A DNA stretch of 64,000 nucleotides from Streptomyces sp. ICC1. Lineage in GTDB: Bacteria; Actinomycetota; Actinomycetes; Streptomycetales; Streptomycetaceae. Position 1 is the first letter of the stretch. The number at the start of each line of letters is the position of its first letter. This document shows positions 24,026 through 32,175 of the stretch, in pieces. The notes below the pieces were generated by a model. It was not told where the DNA came from and did no database searches. It was given only the letters and a program-made list of their open reading frames with translations. The stretch is from assembly GCF_003287935.1 (NCBI RefSeq), contig NZ_CP030287.1, positions 6,537,227 through 6,601,226 of the forward strand, in the 5' to 3' direction. The translations under genes and the position numbers were made by a program.

Positions 24026-25762
24026 TCAATGTCCACGGGCCCGGTTGCGTTCGTCCTGGCGGGTGTTCGCGGGGCCGTTCGTGTGCGAACGCGACGGCTG
24101 GGCGGTGGTGTTTCCGGGTAGCGGTGTCGCGGAGGCGTCGGCGGGGAGCCCGGCCAGACGGCGCAGCCGCCACACCAATACATCGCTGACCGAGGATGCG
24201 GTATCCAACTCCCTTCGCCCGGTGGCCTGCACGAGGAGTCCGGCCGGATCGTGGCCGGCCGCTTCAGCGTCGGCGAGGGTAGAGGCGAGCGCCGGCCACC
24301 CGGCCTCGGCCAGGACCTGCTCGGCGAGCTCCGGCACCGCTTGGCGCAGGACGGCGGCATGCCGCCGCTGGAGCGCGGGGGGCAGGAGGCGGCCCCGCTG
24401 GTGGAGTACGGCCATGGGGTGGCCGGCTGCGGCCTGGTAGGCGGCGCGCAGGTGTTCGGCGGCCTGGAGGGCAGCGGCGGCCTGCTGGGCGTGCTCTTTC
24501 CTGCCGTGCCAGGCCGCGGCGGCGGTGACGAGGAAGAACGCCATGTCGATCAGCATCGCGGTGCTCGCCCCGTCCTCCCCGCGGCCGAGCGCCGGCCCGC
24601 CGTGAACGAGGTCACGGGCGGCCTGGCGCAGGGCGCGGTCGTGCCCCCGTGCGGCTCGGACGTGGGAGCGCGAGGCCCGCTCGAACACGGAGGCGGCCTC
24701 GCCAAGTTGCTTGCGGGTGTGCGCGGCGGAGGTCTTGGCGAGTGCGTCCAGGACCTCGCCAGCCGCCGCGATGTGCGCGGAGATCACGCCGTCGTCGCCA
24801 TCGTCGAACACCAGCACCGCCTGCCAGGCTGCGGTCGTTGCGGCCCGTCGTGCGGAGGCAGGCCCGGGCACCGAGCGCAGCGGAGCATCCGCGGTGACGC
24901 CTTCGCCGTCCGGCCCGGCCGCTACGGGGTCCGTCCAGCGCTCACGGATGCGTGGCAGGGAAAGGTCCGGGGCAAGCCGTGCGCCAGGGTAGAAGACCGG
25001 CTCACCCTTCTTGTTGCGGTCGTCGGGGAGCGCGACCTTGTACCCGAGGAGGTCACCGGACGGTGCGACCCGCTTGTGGACGAGCAGGCCGGCCGAGGCC
25101 AGGCGGTCGAAGAACTCACCCTCGCTCTGGGCGCCGGCGACCGCACGGCGCACGGTCTCGCGCAGTTCTTCCCGGGCAGTGCGCTCGCGGCCCTGGCGCT
25201 CGGCCTTGTGGCGTTCGGCGCTGGTGGGGCGCTGGGCGGCGGTCCCGTCCCCGGGCGCGACCTGGTGCAGGCCGAGTTCCTTCTCGATGAGGCGGCACTC
25301 GGCCTGGGCTCGCTTGCCGGAGCGGAAGTCGTCGGGGCGGCTGCCGTCCTCGCACACCAGGGTGGCGATGATGTGGATGTGGTCGTCCGCGTGCCGTACG
25401 GCGGCCCAGCGGCAGGCCGGCTCGCCGTCGCCAGGGTCGATGCCGGTGGCGGCCACGACCCGGCGGGCGATCTCGCCCCACTCCTCGTCGGACAGGATCC
25501 GGTCGCCCGCGGTGGCGCGCACGGAGGTGTGCCACACGTGCTTGGCGGGTCGGGCGTGCTCCGGGAGGGCCTCGACGGGCTGGTCGAGGAGCTGCTGGAG
25601 GTCCTTCAAGGTGGCTTTCGGATCCCGGCCGGGGTCGGGGGACATGCCGTCGAAGGACGCGACGAGGTGCGGGTCGGTGTGCTCCTCGTGCTTGCCCGGC
25701 CCGTACAGGTAGGCGAGGAGGCCGATGGTCCGCGAGCCGGGGTCGTTGACGCTGGGGATCAC
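24026..25762 (-). CDS. Relaxase/mobilization nuclease (HUH type)
   Basis: A 578-residue protein whose N-terminal 200 residues are a relaxase domain. HADDHIHI at residues 124-131 is the metal-binding histidine motif of HUH nucleases, and upstream HVWHTSVRATAGDR fits the family. Such enzymes nick the transfer origin, stay attached to the 5' end through a Tyr, and pilot the strand into a recipient. The remainder is Ala-rich and helical and ends in a basic disordered tail. Its start overlaps the MobC-like stop by four bases (ATGA), showing translational coupling. No coupling ATPase is encoded in the window, so transfer would need helper functions. Confidence 0.85.
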   Translation of the reverse strand: MIPSVNDPGSRTIGLLAYLYGPGKHEEHTDPHLVASFDGMSPDPGRDPKATLKDLQQLLDQPVEALPEHARPAKHVWHTSVRATAGDRILSDEEWGEIARRVVAATGIDPGDGEPACRWAAVRHADDHIHIIATLVCEDGSRPDDFRSGKRAQAECRLIEKELGLHQVAPGDGTAAQRPTSAERHKAERQGRERTAREELRETVRRAVAGAQSEGEFFDRLASAGLLVHKRVAPSGDLLGYKVALPDDRNKKGEPVFYPGARLAPDLSLPRIRERWTDPVAAGPDGEGVTADAPLRSVPGPASARRAATTAAWQAVLVFDDGDDGVISAHIAAAGEVLDALAKTSAAHTRKQLGEAASVFERASRSHVRAARGHDRALRQAARDLVHGGPALGRGEDGASTAMLIDMAFFLVTAAAAWHGRKEHAQQAAAALQAAEHLRAAYQAAAGHPMAVLHQRGRLLPPALQRRHAAVLRQAVPELAEQVLAEAGWPALASTLADAEAAGHDPAGLLVQATGRRELDTASSVSDVLVWRLRRLAGLPADASATPLPGNTTAQPSRSHTNGPANTRQDERNRARGH

Positions 25763-26385
25763 GACGTGCGCTGCGCGATCAGCTGTGCCGCGGCTTCGTG
25801 CACCGTCTCGGCGGCCCGCTGGACGGCGGAGAGCGCCGTGTCGAGCTGGGGGACGTCAGCACCGGAGTTCAAGGCCTTGGAGACCTGGTTCAGGTTGCTG
25901 CCGGCCCAGCCGAGCCTGCGCCGGCTATCGAACAGGGCGGTGATCACTTCGCGCTCGTCGGCGATCTCGGCGCTGGTGCGGTCGAGGTCACGGGCGGCGG
26001 CGAGAGCGGAGCGGGCGAGGAAACCGGCGACGGACAGATGGCATCGGGCGGCGGCGGACTTGATCAGCGAGAACTCTTCTTCGTTGAAGCGGGTATTGGG
26101 CTGGTGCAGTCGCTTTTTCTCTCGCGGCTGGCGCGGGCGCTGTCGGGCGCGGTCGGCGCGGTCACGGCGGCTGCGACGCTCGGACGGCTTCTCCTCCTGC
26201 CCTGACTTCGATCCGCCCCCGGTCGAAGACAGAAGGACCTGCGCCCCCTGGTGCAGGTCCTCTCCCGCCCCCTCGGGGGCGGGTGTGACGGAAGCTACGC
26301 TTCCGTCCCAACTTGCTCGCCGCGAGAGCGAGTTGTAGTCCGGCTGATCTGGAGCGGTGGTCGCACTGTTCGGCGGGTTCGTCAT
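25759..26385 (-). CDS. mobC: MobC-like relaxosome accessory protein
   Basis: A 208-residue protein. Residues from REKKRLHQPNTRFNEEEFSL to AVQRAAETVHEAA carry the ribbon-helix-helix-like core and helical tail of MobC proteins, including the ALNSGADVPQLDTAL wording. MobC helps the relaxase melt and nick oriT. ATG 26385 has AGGAC upstream. However, the first 95 residues look unlike coding sequence (hairpin-rich DNA at 26287-26334), so translation may really begin further downstream and this DNA may be part of oriT. The gene is coupled to the relaxase by a 4-bp overlap. Confidence 0.75.
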   Translation of the reverse strand: MTNPPNSATTAPDQPDYNSLSRRASWDGSVASVTPAPEGAGEDLHQGAQVLLSSTGGGSKSGQEEKPSERRSRRDRADRARQRPRQPREKKRLHQPNTRFNEEEFSLIKSAAARCHLSVAGFLARSALAAARDLDRTSAEIADEREVITALFDSRRRLGWAGSNLNQVSKALNSGADVPQLDTALSAVQRAAETVHEAAAQLIAQRTS

Positions 26386-26489
26386 CGGGTTCGGGTCCTC
26401 GTGGAGCTGGTGCGGTCGGGGTTGCGGTGGGGCGTTCGGGAACCTGCTGCCCGAACGCTGGGCGGCCCGGCAAGGAGCCTGGGCCGCCC
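26287..26489. other. Cluster of inverted repeats before and within mobC (candidate oriT)
   Basis: Four dyads lie in 200 bases: GACGGAAGC/GCTTCCGTC (26287-26295, 26299-26307, 3-base loop); AACTTGCTC/GAGCGAGTT (26310-26318, 26326-26334, one mismatch); GCGTTCGGG/CCCGAACGC (26432-26440, 26450-26458); and GGGCGGCCC/GGGCCGCCC (26460-26468, 26481-26489). Transfer origins usually sit directly upstream of mobC and are rich in such repeats. The outer two could instead be terminators of the upstream operon. Confidence 0.4.
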
Positions 26490-26533
26490 TGTGGAGTGCC
26501 TCAGGGGGCACCCTGTCTGCCGTTATGGGTGAG

Positions 26534-26725
26534 TCATCCGCATTCGGGGCAGTGCGTGTAGTGCCGTGTGAGGGCCTCGGCCATCCGCTGCTTGGTGCCG
26601 AGTGCGTTCCGGGCGCTGGTCTTCGACTGGGGCGTTCCCTGGTGGTGGGCGGCGTAGTTGCCGAGGTAGCGGATGTCGCGCTCGAAGTCGGTGCGGATGC
26701 GAGTGAAGCGGGGACAGGTCTTCAT
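26534..26725 (-). CDS. Small basic island protein (63 aa)
   Basis: A 63-residue basic protein ending in THCPECG, with an early Cys, so a partial zinc-knuckle is possible. Its ATG overlaps the stop of the DUF2637 gene by 4 bases (ATGA), which argues for translational coupling and a real gene. It is the last gene of the WhiB-DUF2637 operon; the hairpins at 26432-26489 lie beyond it. No family recognised. Confidence 0.55.
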   Translation of the reverse strand: MKTCPRFTRIRTDFERDIRYLGNYAAHHQGTPQSKTSARNALGTKQRMAEALTRHYTHCPECG

Positions 26726-28179
26726 CGGGGGCTCCTCGTCTTGGTGTTGTCGTCGCGCAGTCGGGCGAGGACGGGGGTAAGGCGGTCGTTGCGGATGGGG
26801 ATCTGCTGGGCGCGCATGATCGCTCGCAGCTGCACGCGGGTGACCGACTCGTTGCCGTCCCGTTCAAGTGCGGTCCGAACGTGGGGACGCAGTCGGTCGA
26901 CGATCTCGTCCTCGGTGAGGCGGGAGCGGGACCGTGGTCCCGTTCCGGTGCGGGACCGGTCTGGGACGCGGTTCCCCGTCCCCCGCTTCGGTTTGGGGAC
27001 CGGTCCCCGGCGCGGCTTCGCCGGCGGGTCCTCGGGGTCGGCGTTGCCCCGGTCCCCGTCACGGTCCCCGGCGTCGTCCTGGTCCCCATCCGGTGCAGGG
27101 TGGGGACGGGGACCGTCCGTCTCGGTCCCGGGGGCCGTCCCTTTACGGTCCCCGGTCCCCGGGACCGAGACGGTGCGGTCGTGGCGGGGACGGTCCCCGC
27201 TGACGCCGTTGTTCCGCACCGTTGCGGGCGCGTGCCCCGCCCGGTCCCCGCCGGCGGCTTTGGGGTTGGGGACCGAGTTGGGGACCGTGCGGGGCTCGTT
27301 GCCGGTCCCCGGTGGGGCGACAGTCTCAGGACGGTCCCCGTGCTGGGGACCGTCGGTCCCCTCGGGACGGTCCCCGCGCGGGACGGGGACCGTGTTGGGG
27401 CCGGGGTTCAGCTTGGGGACCGTGCCAGGTCGGTCCCCGTTGTGGCGGTCCCCGGTCCCCAGGCCGGTGACGGTCCCCGATGGCTGCGCCGAATCGAGGC
27501 CGATGGGGGCCGGGGGGTCGGGGACCGGGTGGGGACCGTGCCTGTGCTCGGGGACCGTGCTCGTCTGGTCCCCACCCGTACGTTCCCCCGAACGGTGGTC
27601 CCCGCCGGCGGGGACCACGGTCCCGTTGCGGTCCCCTGCCTCTGCGGTGGGCTGGTCCCCCGCCGTCGTCCCGACGGTCAACGCGCTTTCGGGGGCGCCC
27701 TCCGTGGGGAGCGGAGCCCGGTCCCCGGGAGAGGCGACGTGCTGGTGGATCTGGCGCATCAGCACGCCGAAGGCCAGTAGTGCGGCGGTGGGTGGGACGG
27801 CGGCGACCACATAGTCCAGCGCGGGGACCGGGTCGGGGCCGGTCCCGCTTACGCCGGCGACGTTGAGCGCGATGGAGCCGACGGATCCGATGGAGGTGAG
27901 AGCGACGGCCCACCAGTCGGTGACCTTGCGCAGGCCTGCCCGCAGCATGAGCAGTTCGCCGATGACGATGAAGGCGTCCAAGGTGCCGGGCCAGGCCCAC
28001 TGCCGCTCGGGTGACTTGGCCAGGCCGTGCTGGCCGGCGACCTCGGCCAGGTGCGCGTAACTCAGCCAGAAGGCGGCGGCGGTGAGCGCGGCGATGACGG
28101 CTCCGGCGGCGGCGAGCGTGAACCGCTCGGCGGACTCGGTGCTCTTCGTGGCTCTGGAGCCCGTGCCGGGGGTGCTCAT
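26722..28179 (-). CDS. DUF2637/Spd-like membrane protein with a repeat-rich linker
   Basis: A 485-residue protein. Four hydrophobic helices lie at about residues 20-45, 63-83, 89-110 and 119-140, a DUF2637-type domain found in spread/Spd proteins of Streptomyces plasmids. Residues about 150-400 are a disordered linker rich in GDR, GTVP and PVP words. The final 70 residues (SRLTEDEIVDRLRPHVRTAL through LTPVLARLRDD) look like a winged-helix DNA-binding domain. In plasmids such proteins help spread DNA within the recipient mycelium. The gene is coupled to whiB upstream and the 63-aa gene downstream by ATGA overlaps. The linker DNA carries the GGGGACCG array. Confidence 0.7.
   Translation of the reverse strand: MSTPGTGSRATKSTESAERFTLAAAGAVIAALTAAAFWLSYAHLAEVAGQHGLAKSPERQWAWPGTLDAFIVIGELLMLRAGLRKVTDWWAVALTSIGSVGSIALNVAGVSGTGPDPVPALDYVVAAVPPTAALLAFGVLMRQIHQHVASPGDRAPLPTEGAPESALTVGTTAGDQPTAEAGDRNGTVVPAGGDHRSGERTGGDQTSTVPEHRHGPHPVPDPPAPIGLDSAQPSGTVTGLGTGDRHNGDRPGTVPKLNPGPNTVPVPRGDRPEGTDGPQHGDRPETVAPPGTGNEPRTVPNSVPNPKAAGGDRAGHAPATVRNNGVSGDRPRHDRTVSVPGTGDRKGTAPGTETDGPRPHPAPDGDQDDAGDRDGDRGNADPEDPPAKPRRGPVPKPKRGTGNRVPDRSRTGTGPRSRSRLTEDEIVDRLRPHVRTALERDGNESVTRVQLRAIMRAQQIPIRNDRLTPVLARLRDDNTKTRSPR
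26995..27726. repeat. Array of 27 exact GGGGACCG/CGGTCCCC octamers
   Basis: By direct count CGGTCCCC occurs 17 times and GGGGACCG 10 times on the plus strand between 26995 and 27726, often followed by T or paired as the 14-bp palindrome GGGGACCGGTCCCC (26995-27008). Copies fall in more than one codon frame of the overlapping gene (giving GDR or GTVP) and in both orientations. Selection or expansion at the DNA level is therefore likely, beyond peptide repetition. Confidence 0.85.
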
Positions 28180-28892
28180 ACTGCCTTCCGGAGATTGTTG
28201 ATCAGGGCCTGGGTCTGCACGTGACGAGCCACCGGCTTCGGCTTCTGCGCCACGACCTTGCCCCGTCTGTCCTTGCGGGGAATGCTTCGGTCCCGCTCGG
28301 GACCGTCACCGTCGTGGGCTTGGCCGGAGCGCGGGGGCTGCTGCCCGTCGAGGACGGCCTGCCGGGCGGTCTCGGCCGGATTGGGATCCGAGGCGAGGTT
28401 GTCGCGGTCGCGGTTCTCGATGGCGCGGGCCTCCACCCGGAGCAGGTCACGGGCCCACTCGACACCGATTTGAAGGGTGTGGGCGAGGCGGTTCGGGCTC
28501 CAGCCCTGGGCGCTCGCGTAGCGGGTGAGGGTCCTGCGCTCCAGTCGGCTCAGCTGGATGTCCCGGCCCTCGATCGCGGCCTTCACCCGGCTGTAGTCCA
28601 GCCGGTTCTCGACCTGGTCGTGCCAGGTCAGTCGCTCGGCCTCGGTCAGGCCGCCCCAGATGCCCTCCTTGACCTCGTTGTCCAGGGCGTAGTTGAAGCA
28701 TTCGCGGCGGACCGGGCACCAGCTGCAGATCTCCTTCGCCTCCGCGATGGCGTAGTCGTCGTTGGGCGTGTGGAAGTACAGCTCGTCTGCGGTGGCGGGG
28801 TCGACTCCGTTGCAGGCGGCTCGGGCGTGCCAGCTGATATCGGCGACGCCGTGGAGGTCCGTGGGAGGGACGTTGGTGGTGATGTAGCGCAT
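28176..28892 (-). CDS. WhiB-family regulator with a long C-terminal extension
   Basis: A 238-residue protein. Residues 18-95 are a complete WhiB domain with the four iron-sulphur cysteines C27, C56, C59 and C65 (ICSWCPVRREC) and the turn GIWGGLTEAER. WhiB proteins bind a 4Fe-4S cluster and partner the main sigma factor at promoters. The extra 140 residues include an HTH-like segment (RYASAQGWSPNRLAHTLQIG) and a basic tail; most WhiB proteins are 80-130 aa. ATG 28892 is preferred to 28919. It heads the operon with DUF2637 and the 63-aa gene, so it may regulate the element. Confidence 0.85.
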   Translation of the reverse strand: MRYITTNVPPTDLHGVADISWHARAACNGVDPATADELYFHTPNDDYAIAEAKEICSWCPVRRECFNYALDNEVKEGIWGGLTEAERLTWHDQVENRLDYSRVKAAIEGRDIQLSRLERRTLTRYASAQGWSPNRLAHTLQIGVEWARDLLRVEARAIENRDRDNLASDPNPAETARQAVLDGQQPPRSGQAHDGDGPERDRSIPRKDRRGKVVAQKPKPVARHVQTQALINNLRKAV

Positions 28893-29047
28893 GGGGATGT
28901 GTCTCCGGGTACGCCTCATGGGCCGGCGGGCGGGCAGCGCGGCACACCAGTGCTGAAGCGGTGTGGGTGCGGCTCGGCGGCGAGGCAGGGCAGGGGAGCG
29001 GCGGCGGGGCCGCCCCGAAGGGGGGGCGGTGGCTGCTTTGCCCCTCG

Positions 29048-29613
29048 TACGCGGAGCCCGTCGCGGGCAGCGGCTCGGGCCGGGGCTGCACGGCGGTCAG
29101 CACCACGTACCAGCGCTTGCCCTCGCGCTTGACCGACACGGTCTTGACCTTGCCGACCACCGACCGGTGCCGGTGGACCTTGACGTGCCCGACGCCCTGG
29201 AAACGGACGCGGGCCGCATGGTCCGGGAGGGAGTCCCACCGGCAACCGTCGCCGTCCTTCGGGAAGTCGACGGTGTCGAACCAGTTCACCCCACGGAAGC
29301 GCGGGTATCCCGGCGTATCGCCGGACTTGACCCGGCGGAAGAACGCGGCGAACGCCTTGTCGAGACGGCGCAAGGTGGCCTGCCGGCTGGAGAACGACCA
29401 CCGGCCGTGACGCTCCGGGTCGAAGGCCCTGATGTCCTTGAGCTGCGCGGACTGCATCCCGTACTTGATGCTCGTCTTCGAGGCGTGCCGGTAGGCGTCG
29501 CGGCGTTCCTGCAACGCGCCGTTGTAGACGCCGCAATGATCACGCAGCATCTCGCCGAGCGCGATCTCCTGCCGGAAGGTGGGCCGCAGGAGGAACTTGT
29601 ACGCACGGATCAC
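29048..29613 (-). pseudogene. tnpB: TnpB (IS605/IS607-type OrfB) fragment lacking the RuvC half
   Basis: From GTG 29613 the minus strand encodes IRAYKFLLRPTFRQEIALG, the standard TnpB N-terminal domain. The OrfB domain follows (WSFSSRQATLRRLDKAFAAFFRRVKSG, GYPRFRG) and then VVLTAVQPRPEPLPATGSA. Intact TnpB proteins continue directly into the first RuvC motif (GIDLG) and a zinc ribbon. Here the homology stops at about 29048 and unrelated low-complexity sequence continues the frame. It therefore cannot cleave DNA. No partner TnpA or element ends are seen. Confidence 0.7.
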
Positions 29614-29750
29614 CCGGCCCACCCCCTTCCGGTCAAGGTGGACCAACATAGCGAAGGCCACTGACAACGCAGAGCACTCCGGCGCTCCGCGCCTCCGGGC
29701 CAAGGATCCATTCCCTCCCGGCCCAAAGTCCGGGATTCCCTGGAAGAAGG

Positions 29751-30122
29751 ATGATGGAGGTCCTGCACGCGTCCGTCGACACCGCGCATCTGGCGCGGGC
29801 CGTCGCCGAGGGGGAGCGGGACCTCGCCGACGACCGGGTGGGCGCCGCGTTCCTGGTGTGCCCGGGGATGGGCGAGCTGGTCACCCCGGAGAGCCTGAAG
29901 GGGATCGGCCGCCCGGTCGCGGTCCGGTGGGGCGGGGCCGACGTCGTCACGCCCGCGGAATCCAACGCGCTGCGCTACCTCGGGGCCATCCCCGGTGCGG
30001 AGGGCCGCTCGGCCGGCGCGGACGTGGAGCACTACCACTTCGTCCGCGACGACGCCGACGGCGCGGAAGTGCGCCGCCGGGTGGCCGCCGAGGCCGTGGA
30101 GTTCTTCCGTACCCGGCTGTGA
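29751..30122 (+). pseudogene. Alpha/beta hydrolase (dienelactone-hydrolase-like), 5'-truncated
   Basis: The 123 codons encode only the second half of a hydrolase: AAFLVCPGMGELVTPESL, the acid-residue strand VAVRWGGADVVTPAE and the His region VEHYHFVRDD, ending RVAAEAVEFFRTRL. The nucleophile elbow expected about 60 residues earlier is missing and the DNA before 29751 is unrelated, so the gene was cut at the right edge of the island. An ATG is present by chance, so a peptide could still be made. Confidence 0.6.
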
Positions 30123-30155
30123 GGGCGAGCGGGGCGGGCGCCGCGAGGGGCGCGG

Positions 30156-32093
30156 TCAGCGTTTGACGCGGCCGCGGACCGCGAGGGCGGCGAAGCCGAG
30201 GAGGACGGGCTCGGTCAGCCGCGAGGCCATCTCGACGTAGGTGCCCGGCGTGGTCAGGTTCTGGCCCGAGGAGCGGAAGACCACCGAGTTCACCACCACG
30301 CGCAGGCTCTTCTCGAACCGCTTGGCCGTCAGCCGCTCGTGGAGCGGCCCCGAGGGGTTGACGGGGTCGGGGGTGTCGGTGGTCAGGCGGACGTTCTGGC
30401 CGACCACGCGGCCGGCCGACACGGACTTCGGATCGTTCTGCGGAAGCCCCCACACCATCATGACCAGCACCGTCGCGGTCATCGCGAGCCCGAGCCAGGC
30501 CAGGGCGCGCGAGGCGCGCAGCCCGTAGCCGGAGAGGGCCCAGTAGGCGGTGAGCAGGCCCCGTTCGGCGCGGCTGCGGGGGGAGCGGCGCTCCAGGCGG
30601 CGCATCTCCATCTCGGCGTAGTAGAAGTCGGCGGCTCCGGGCTCGTCCCTGCCGTCCTCGAACCCCTTGCGGAGCTGGCGGTAGAGCGCGGCCAGTGCGG
30701 CCGGCCCCGGCGGGGGTGCCGACGTCACGGTGGGGGGCGCGTCCGGGACCCAGCCGGCCCGCATGCGGCGCCGGTGGTGGGGCAGGGCGCGCCAGTGGTG
30801 CTCCTCGGCCAGGGCGAGCCGGTCGGTCCAGCGCAGCGGGACCAGCCTGCGCAGGTCGGTGCCCGCCGGGGTCCGGGCGAAGACGGTGTCGCCGCCCAGG
30901 CGGAGCTGGTCGAGGTGGAAGGCGCCGAGGAACCGGCAGGCGGACAGGTCGGTGCCGGTCAGGACCAGCTGGGCGGCGTCGATGCCCCGCAGGGACAGGA
31001 CCCGTACCCGGTCGTCGGCGTTGCCGAGGCAGGATTCGTCGAGGTGGGCGAAGGGGGCGGCGTGGGCGGTGACCGCGATCGGCTGCGTGACCACGGCGTC
31101 CGACAGGTCGACGTCGGCGTACCGCAGGCGCAGGGTGGCCGTCGACTCCCAGACGGCGCGGGCGCAGGTCAGGGACCGGGCGGCGGCCTCGATCGTCACG
31201 GCGCGCCCGAAGGCGGCGCCCGACAGGTCGAGTGATCCGTGGCAGGCCAGCGGACCCAGCCGGTGGGCGGTGGAGAAGGACGCGTCCTCGAAGAGGCCGT
31301 CGGCGTGGAGCACGGCGCCGTCGAACAGGACGGCTCCGGCAAAGGAGGCGCGCTTGAACCAGGCGTCGGTGTGGAACGTCGCGCCGACGAACCGGGCCTT
31401 GGACTGGAACGCCGTGCCGTGGAAACGGACTTCGTCGGGGAACACCACCTCGTCGAACTGGGCTTCGGCGTGGAACACGGCTCCCGAGAACCAGGCGCCG
31501 GCTTCGAAGGTCACGCCGTCCACCTGGACCGTGGTGGTGAGGTTCGCGACCGCGCTGCCCGACCGGACGGCGACGGAGATCGTCAGGGAGCCGAACCGGA
31601 CGTCTGTGTGGAACACCGTGCCGACGAACCGGGCACCGTCCCGGAACACCGCGCCCGAGAACCAGGCTTCGGCCTGGAACGTCACGTTGTCGAACCAGGC
31701 GAGGGCGCCGAACTCCGCGCCCCCGAAGTCGGCCACGGACGAGAAGGTCGCACCGTCGAAACGGGCTTCGGAGGCGAAGACCGCGTGGTCGAACGTGGCC
31801 CGGCCGAAGCGGGGCCGCCCCGTCGCGGGGTCCCGGAGGGCGTCGAAGAGCCGGTCGGCCAGGTTTCCGGTGAAGGTGACGCCCTGGTGCTCGACGTCGT
31901 CGCCCGCGGAGAGCGACGCCAGGTGCAGGGTGAGGTCGGCGGGCGCGAGGTGGGCCAGGCAGCGCGGTGGGCCCGCAGTCAGCGGGACCGCGACCTGCCG
32001 CCCCCGGCAGCCGACCGGATCGGCCGGGCTCGCGCCCTCACCGCAGTGCGGCCACACGGGCGTGCCGGGCGGAGGTGCGGGCGGCGACGTCAT
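30156..32093 (-). CDS. Pentapeptide-repeat protein with C-terminal membrane helices
   Basis: A 645-residue protein. After a short Pro-rich N-terminus with a few Cys, residues about 70-390 are pentapeptide-type repeats (FxxAxF pattern: FDGATFSSVADFGGAEFGALAWF). These form a right-handed beta-helix. The C-terminal part has a basic helical segment and two hydrophobic helices (ALAWLGLAMTATVLVMMVWG and PVLLGFAALAVRG). The fold is clear; the role is unknown, and no channel or gyrase-protection link is seen here. ATG 32093 is chosen; it is divergent from the acyl-CoA dehydrogenase operon. Confidence 0.75.
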   Translation of the reverse strand: MTSPPAPPPGTPVWPHCGEGASPADPVGCRGRQVAVPLTAGPPRCLAHLAPADLTLHLASLSAGDDVEHQGVTFTGNLADRLFDALRDPATGRPRFGRATFDHAVFASEARFDGATFSSVADFGGAEFGALAWFDNVTFQAEAWFSGAVFRDGARFVGTVFHTDVRFGSLTISVAVRSGSAVANLTTTVQVDGVTFEAGAWFSGAVFHAEAQFDEVVFPDEVRFHGTAFQSKARFVGATFHTDAWFKRASFAGAVLFDGAVLHADGLFEDASFSTAHRLGPLACHGSLDLSGAAFGRAVTIEAAARSLTCARAVWESTATLRLRYADVDLSDAVVTQPIAVTAHAAPFAHLDESCLGNADDRVRVLSLRGIDAAQLVLTGTDLSACRFLGAFHLDQLRLGGDTVFARTPAGTDLRRLVPLRWTDRLALAEEHHWRALPHHRRRMRAGWVPDAPPTVTSAPPPGPAALAALYRQLRKGFEDGRDEPGAADFYYAEMEMRRLERRSPRSRAERGLLTAYWALSGYGLRASRALAWLGLAMTATVLVMMVWGLPQNDPKSVSAGRVVGQNVRLTTDTPDPVNPSGPLHERLTAKRFEKSLRVVVNSVVFRSSGQNLTTPGTYVEMASRLTEPVLLGFAALAVRGRVKR

Positions 32094-32175
32094 ACCCGTG
32101 AAGACGACCGGAGGGTGCCGCACGGTTGCCCGCCCCCGCCGATCCCCGCGGCGTTCCCCGTGCGGGGTCAAATGC

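Larger units (their letters stand above)
16125..29750. mobile_element. Accessory island of plasmid/mobilizable-element type (limits approximate)
   Basis: Between the broken LAXTG tail and a 5'-truncated hydrolase at 29751 lie genes typical of actinomycete plasmids and integrative elements: relaxase and MobC, a DUF2637 Spd-like membrane protein, WhiB, DUF317, and many short orphan proteins with strong ribosome sites. A truncated tnpB is at the right end. No integrase, replication initiator, TraB/FtsK translocase or direct-repeat attachment sites are seen, so it could be a degraded element, part of a plasmid, or a misjoined contig. The left edge coincides with the artefactual junction. Confidence 0.5.

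Noticed and set aside
26357..27814. 485-aa plus-strand frame opposite the DUF2637 gene
   Set aside because: The opposite frame has clear membrane helices and coupled neighbours; this one owes its length to the octamer repeats.
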